Source of the DNA: an uncultured Ruminococcus sp.
GTDB lineage: Bacteria; Bacillota; Clostridia; Oscillospirales; Ruminococcaceae
DNA: 36,294 nucleotides
Assembly: GCA_900315755.1 (NCBI GenBank)
Contig: ONAI01000030.1
Coordinates: 1 to 36,294 of the forward strand
Direction: 5' to 3'
Position numbers and translations under genes: made by a program
Part shown: in pieces, positions 33,193-36,294 of the stretch
Layout of the letters: the number at the start of each line of letters is the position of its first letter
How positions within the stretch are numbered: position 1 is the first letter of the stretch
Notes under the pieces: generated by a model
What the model saw: the letters and a program-made list of their open reading frames with translations, nothing else
What the model was told of the DNA's origin: nothing
The model's database searches: none

Positions 33193-33744
33193 TCAGCCGA
33201 AGTATCTCTTAAGAAGTCCTTCAAATGCTTTGCCGTGACGAGCTTCGTCTCTTGCCATTTCATGAACTGTATCGTGAATAGCGTCAAGGTTGAGCTCCTT
33301 AGCTCTCTTGGCGAGCTTGAGTTTTCCCTCGGTCGCACCGTGCTCTGCTGCAACTCTCTTCTCAAGGTTTTCCTTAGTCGAAGATGACAGCACCTCTCCG
33401 AGAAGCTCTGCAAATTTTGCAGCGTGTTCAGCTTCTTCGTATGCTGCTTTTTCCCAGTATGCACCGATCTCAGGATAGCCTTCTCTGTATGCAACTCTTG
33501 CCATTGCGAGATACATACCAACTTCTGAACATTCACCATTGAAGTTTGAGCGAAGACCTTCTACGATCTCCTGATCTGTTACTGCCTTTGCAACACCAAG
33601 TTCATGCTCGCAGGCAAATACGAGTTTCTCGCCTGCTTCCTTCTCTATAAACTTTGAACCCGGTACTCCGCACTGTGGACATTTCTCAGGCGGTGCATCT
33701 CCTTCATGCACATAGCCGCATACTGGACATACATATTTTTTCAT
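33193..33744 (-). CDS. Reverse rubrerythrin
   Basis: A 183-residue oxygen/peroxide-detoxifying protein with the rubredoxin domain first (C6, C9, C22, C25: [21 protein letters not shown]) and the diiron ferritin-like four-helix domain after ([40 protein letters not shown]). This order is the reverse of classical rubrerythrin and is known from Clostridium acetobutylicum, where it reduces H2O2 and O2 with electrons from NAD(P)H through rubredoxin reductase. It lies 56 bases downstream of the glycyl-radical-tail gene with no convincing promoter between, so the two are probably cotranscribed. GGAGGT precedes the ATG; a strong terminator ends the unit. Confidence 0.94.
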   Translation of the reverse strand: MKKYVCPVCGYVHEGDAPPEKCPQCGVPGSKFIEKEAGEKLVFACEHELGVAKAVTDQEIVEGLRSNFNGECSEVGMYLAMARVAYREGYPEIGAYWEKAAYEEAEHAAKFAELLGEVLSSSTKENLEKRVAAEHGATEGKLKLAKRAKELNLDAIHDTVHEMARDEARHGKAFEGLLKRYFG

Positions 33745-33800
33745 AATCCATTTACCTCCGTATTTGTTATTTATAAACCGTTACAGGCATAACTGCCAGT

Positions 33801-34064
33801 TTATACTGTGTGTTTTACTCTGTCGCGTTCTTCTGCGCGTTTTCCGTTATTGAATCTGTCGAGTGTACCTACGAGATAACCGGTAATTCTTCTTATACGG
33901 TCGAAAGGTACATCTGCAAAATCGTATTCAAGGTCAACATAATCACCGTCGATCTTGACTGTCATTGCAGCGATCTCACGGTCGCTGTATTTTTTCTTGC
34001 CATAGTCGATATAAGCATTGATCTCATCCTGAGAGATCTGCTCACCGATAACGTTTACTTTCAT
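33801..34064 (-). CDS. Stand-alone NrdD glycyl-radical-tail protein
   Basis: An 87-residue protein. Residues 1-50 are a small acidic domain (VNVIGEQISQDEINAYIDYGKKKY, VKIDGDYVDLEYDF). Residues 54-86 match the end of class III ribonucleotide reductase: RRITGYLVGTLDRFN, then NGKRAEERDRVKH; compare E. coli NrdD RVCGYLGSPDARPFN, AGKQEEVKRRVKH. G62 sits where the glycyl radical forms. The NrdD catalytic barrel and the Cys4 zinc site before the tail are absent, so it cannot be a reductase alone. AGGAGGT precedes ATG 34064. It heads a unit with reverse rubrerythrin, divergent from a Crp/Fnr regulator. Automatic annotation may call it anaerobic ribonucleoside-triphosphate reductase. A spare radical subunit, like GrcA, is my inference. 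Confidence 0.8.
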   Translation of the reverse strand: MKVNVIGEQISQDEINAYIDYGKKKYSDREIAAMTVKIDGDYVDLEYDFADVPFDRIRRITGYLVGTLDRFNNGKRAEERDRVKHTV

Positions 34065-34143
34065 AAAAATACCTCCTGTTTAATGCAGCTCTGCGTTGTA
34101 CGGTCGTCAATCAGCCTGCGGACAGAGCATTTTTAATAAAAAC

Positions 34144-34179
34144 TTGACTTTTGACGTAATTTATTATATCATATATAGT
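34144..34179 (+). promoter_or_regulatory. Overlapping promoters of the Crp/Fnr-type gene
   Basis: Two matches with 17-base spacers: TTGACT (34144-34149) with TATCAT (34167-34172), and TTGACG (34151-34156) with TATAGT (34174-34179). Starts would be near 34179 or 34186, just before the palindrome at 34190, which would then act as an autorepression site. Confidence 0.55.
34163..34168 (-). promoter_or_regulatory. -10 box of the NrdD-tail/rubrerythrin unit
   Basis: TATAAT on the minus strand, with no recognisable -35 box at 17 bases (CAGATT). The predicted start is near 34156, giving a leader of about 90 bases. A good -10 without a -35 is typical of activator-dependent promoters. Confidence 0.6.
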
Positions 34180-34189
34180 AGAAAAAATC

Positions 34190-34205
34190 TGTTGCAATTG
34201 CAACA
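34190..34205. promoter_or_regulatory. Perfect 16-bp palindrome, candidate Crp/Fnr-type operator
   Basis: TGTTGCAATTGCAACA, a perfect inverted repeat between the divergent genes. Its centre (34197.5) is about 41.5 bases upstream of the predicted minus-strand start, the class II activator position for Crp/Fnr proteins. It also lies between the plus-strand promoters and the AAGGAGGA site of the regulator gene. Confidence 0.65.
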
Positions 34206-34219
34206 AGGAGGAACTTTTT

Positions 34220-34888
34220 ATGCTCCCGGAAGATAATATACTTTTCAATGGCGTGGATAAAGATGACTGCCATCGCATGATAAGCTGCTTCAACGCAGAC
34301 ATCCGCAGATATAAATCAGGCAGCCGTATTGCTGAGTTCTCTATGGGCAGTGACCGCATCGGTATTCTGCTCAGTGGTAAGGCAGTAATAGTTAAATACG
34401 ATATAAACGGCGTTCGCACGATCATGGAAACTCTTGATGAGCAGAGTGTCTTTGGCGCTTATTTTACATATTCTGCTTCTTTGAGGAGTATGATTGAAAT
34501 AGTTAGCGAAACTGACTGCGAAGTAATGTTCCTGAGACGTTCTGAAATAACCAAACGCTGTGAAAATGCTTGTCAGTGCCACACTAAAGTTGTTGAAAAT
34601 CTGCTGGAACTGATGTCTGAAAAAGCTGTAAGGCTGAGTGAAAGGATCGAGGTGCTCAGTCAGAGAACTATTGAGGATAAACTCATCAGCTGTCTGCAAA
34701 TAATCGAGGATAATACTCCTGACGGGAAATCTCCGCAGATACCTTTCTCAACTACTGCGCTTTCTGACTATCTTTGTGTAAACAGAAGTGCTTTGCAGCG
34801 AGTTATAACAAGGCTCAAAAATGACGGCGTTCTTTATATATCCAAACGCAGATTCAGGCTTAACCGTTTCCGCGATCACGATATTTGA
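34220..34888 (+). CDS. Crp/Fnr-family transcriptional regulator
   Basis: A 222-residue regulator: cyclic-nucleotide-binding-like beta-roll (about 15-115; GSDRIGILLSGKAVIVKYD), dimer helix (about 120-150), and a C-terminal winged HTH (about 175-220) with recognition helix VNRSALQRVITRLK. The cAMP-binding PRSA motif is absent. Cysteines sit at 17, 23, 100, 114, 118, 120, 158 and 186; the N-terminal pair and the C114/C118/C120 cluster at the start of the dimer helix recall redox or Fe-S sensors such as FNR and YeiL, though the spacing differs. ATG 34220 follows AAGGAGGA. It is divergent from the NrdD-tail/rubrerythrin unit, with a shared palindrome between, so it likely controls both. The signal is unknown. 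Confidence 0.9.
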   Translation: MLPEDNILFNGVDKDDCHRMISCFNADIRRYKSGSRIAEFSMGSDRIGILLSGKAVIVKYDINGVRTIMETLDEQSVFGAYFTYSASLRSMIEIVSETDCEVMFLRRSEITKRCENACQCHTKVVENLLELMSEKAVRLSERIEVLSQRTIEDKLISCLQIIEDNTPDGKSPQIPFSTTALSDYLCVNRSALQRVITRLKNDGVLYISKRRFRLNRFRDHDI

Positions 34889-34913
34889 CATATTATCGGA
34901 AATATGATATAAT
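34885..34913 (+). promoter_or_regulatory. uppP promoter
   Basis: Full consensus TTGACA (34885-34890), 17-base spacer, TATAAT (34908-34913). The -35 box contains the stop codon of the regulator gene, so uppP is transcribed independently. Confidence 0.9.
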
Positions 34914-34945
34914 GTGTCTTGATACTTTTGGAAAGGATATTTTTT

Positions 34946-35797
34946 ATGTTGGAGATAATTAAAGCGATAATATTGGGAATTGTTGAAGGTATAACAGAAT
35001 GGCTTCCGGTAAGCAGTACCGGTCATCTGATACTGGTAAGCGAATTCGTGAACCTTGACAAGTCCGATGACTTTAAAGAAATGTTCGATGTCGTCATTCA
35101 GTTAGGTGCTATAATGGCTGTTGTGGTAATATTCTGGAGCAAGATATGGCCGTTCGGAAAGAAGAATAATCCTGTCCCCTACAAAGAGACTGGTTTCGGC
35201 TCTTACATAAAGAAAGACATATTTGTTATGTGGTTCAAGGTGCTCGCTGCCTGCATACCGGCAGCTGTTGTAGGTCTGCTTCTTGATGACTGGATCGATG
35301 AACACCTTTACAACCCGTGGACTGTTGCAATTGCACTCATAGTTTTCGGTATTGCGTTCATCGTTGTCGAGAACTGGAATAAGAATAAAACGCCTAATGT
35401 GAATTCAATAAGTGATCTTACTTACAAAATGGCGTTCATTATCGGCTGCTTCCAGCTTCTTGCTGCTGTATTCCCGGGCACTTCGCGTTCAGGTGCTACG
35501 ATCGTAGGTGCACTGCTTATCGGTATTTCCCGTACTGTTGCGGCTGAGTTTACCTTCTATCTTGCTATACCGGTAATGTTCGGTGCAAGTCTGCTGAAAA
35601 TTGTAAAATTCGGCGGAAGTATGTCCGGCGGTGAACTTGCTGTACTTCTTACTGCTATGGTCACCGCCTTTGTAGTGTCGCTGTTCGTTATCAAATTCCT
35701 CATGGACTACATTAAAAAGCACGATTTTAAGGTTTTTGGCTGGTACAGGATCGTACTTGGTATTCTTGTTATACTTTACTTCTCAGTGATAAAATAA
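34946..35797 (+). CDS. uppP: Undecaprenyl-diphosphatase UppP (BacA)
   Basis: A 283-residue integral membrane enzyme that recycles undecaprenyl diphosphate to the monophosphate carrier for cell-wall synthesis; it confers bacitracin tolerance when abundant. The two active-site loops are present: EGITEWLPVSSTGHL near residues 14-28 and PGTSRSGATIVGALL in the second half. About eight hydrophobic helices are seen. I chose ATG 34946, with AAAGGATA upstream, instead of the in-frame TTG at 34919 that falls at the predicted transcription start. It stands alone, with its own promoter and terminator. Confidence 0.96.
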   Translation: MLEIIKAIILGIVEGITEWLPVSSTGHLILVSEFVNLDKSDDFKEMFDVVIQLGAIMAVVVIFWSKIWPFGKKNNPVPYKETGFGSYIKKDIFVMWFKVLAACIPAAVVGLLLDDWIDEHLYNPWTVAIALIVFGIAFIVVENWNKNKTPNVNSISDLTYKMAFIIGCFQLLAAVFPGTSRSGATIVGALLIGISRTVAAEFTFYLAIPVMFGASLLKIVKFGGSMSGGELAVLLTAMVTAFVVSLFVIKFLMDYIKKHDFKVFGWYRIVLGILVILYFSVIK

Positions 35798-35802
35798 CTT
35801 TA

Positions 35803-35838
35803 AGCGGTATAGGAAATGATTCTTATACCGCTGTTTTT
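35803..35838 (+). terminator. Terminator after uppP
   Basis: AGCGGTATA (35803-35811) pairs perfectly with TATACCGCT (35824-35832), followed by GTTTTT (T-run 35834-35838). Confidence 0.9.
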
Positions 35839-35869
35839 AGTCTTATATGCGGAAATTTTCTTTTTTTAC

Positions 35870-35898
35870 TTGCAAATCCGGTTAAAGTGTGTTAAAAT
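35870..35898 (+). promoter_or_regulatory. Promoter of the topoisomerase gene
   Basis: TTGCAA (35870-35875), 17-base spacer, TAAAAT (35893-35898). The leader to ATG 35939 is about 34 bases. Confidence 0.7.
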
Positions 35899-35938
35899 TA
35901 TAGCGTATGTTCTGACATAAATTGAAAGGAAGAGATCA

Positions 35939-36294
35939 ATGGCTAAGAAGAATGATTACGGTAATGACAGTATCACTATGCTCAAAGGCGCTGACAAAGT
36001 CAGAAAACGTCCTGCGGTAATTTTCGGTTCAGACGGTCTTGACGGCTGTGAACACTCGATTTTTGAGGTAATATCAAACTCTATTGATGAGGCTCGTGAA
36101 GGCTATGGCAGTAAAATTATCATAACTCATTACAGAAATCATGATATTGAGGTCGAGGACTTCGGAAGAGGCTGTCCTGTTGACTTCAATAACAACGAAC
36201 AGCGATTTAACTGGGAACTTGTCTACTGTGAGCTCTACGCCGGCGGTAAGTACGACGATTCTGCTGAATCCTATGAGTATTCCCTCGGACTTAA
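35939..36294 (+). CDS. ParE/GyrB-type topoisomerase subunit, N-terminal part (cut by window edge)
   Basis: The first 118 codons of a type IIA topoisomerase ATPase subunit. The GHKL ATP-binding fold is visible: ITMLKGADKVRKRPAVIFGS, the N-box EHSIFEVISNSIDEAREG with its Mg2+-binding Asn, and EDFGRGCPVDF for the G1 box. The 30-residue start and the CEHSIFEV form look like the second, topoisomerase IV-type B subunit of Clostridia, more than housekeeping GyrB, but the distinguishing C-terminal half is outside the window. GAAAGGAAGAG lies before the ATG. A parC/gyrA-type partner would be expected downstream. Confidence 0.88.
   Translation, partial: MAKKNDYGNDSITMLKGADKVRKRPAVIFGSDGLDGCEHSIFEVISNSIDEAREGYGSKIIITHYRNHDIEVEDFGRGCPVDFNNNEQRFNWELVYCELYAGGKYDDSAESYEYSLGL

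Noticed and set aside
33069-33539. 156-codon minus-strand frame overlapping the rubrerythrin gene
   Set aside because: It is a shifted frame of the rubrerythrin gene and runs through its terminator.
35323-35338. Partial copy of the 34190 palindrome (TGTTGCAATTGCA) inside uppP
   Set aside because: It is coding sequence (T-V-A-I-A-L) and only 13 bases match, without the second outer arm; chance is a sufficient explanation.

Overview
The window looks like ordinary chromosome from a low-to-mid GC anaerobic Firmicute, most likely a Ruminococcus or close relative. This is an inference from gene content: a V/A-type Na+-ATPase operon, a reverse-order rubrerythrin, a cytoplasmic GH3 with swapped domains of the kind known from R. 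albus, a LacI-like sensor fused to GGDEF, and YdjG/YdjI-like genes. There is no tRNA, rRNA, CRISPR array, insertion sequence or prophage. Most promoters are of the form TTGACA-17-TATAAT, so transcription units can be drawn with some confidence.

Layout. 1-436 is the 5' end of lon (minus). 696-2579 is a diguanylate-cyclase-like gene (plus). 2595-6086 (minus) holds a PH-domain protein, an FkbM methyltransferase and a divergent NAD-dependent DNA ligase. 6368-8928 (plus) is the conserved rpsO-pnp pair with a structured leader and a long intercistronic inverted repeat, followed by a small membrane protein. 9289-17756 (minus) is a complete nine-gene V/A-ATPase operon, G-I-K-E-C-F-A-B-D, under one consensus promoter; the K subunit carries Na+ ligands. 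17982-22816 (minus) runs minD-like, methylglyoxal-synthase-like, hisS, aspS, Nudix. 23270-24208 (plus) is a YtqA/MnmL-type radical SAM enzyme. 24214-29800 (minus) holds a methyltransferase, glmS and a YdjI/YdjG/YdjH-like membrane module. 29936-33062 (minus) is a domain-swapped GH3 with an ArsC-like thioredoxin-fold protein.

The most interesting locus is 33193-34888. A Crp/Fnr-type regulator with clustered cysteines is divergent from a two-gene unit: an 87-residue protein whose C-terminal half is the glycyl-radical tail of anaerobic ribonucleotide reductase (NrdD) with no catalytic body, and a reverse rubrerythrin. Between them is a perfect 16-bp palindrome whose centre lies about 41.5 bp upstream of the predicted start of the two-gene transcript, the class II activator spacing for this regulator family. 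I read this as a possible oxygen-damage response for class III RNR, a spare-part idea analogous to GrcA/YfiD for pyruvate formate-lyase. That function is inference.

The window ends with uppP (plus) and the first 118 codons of a ParE/GyrB-type topoisomerase subunit (plus).
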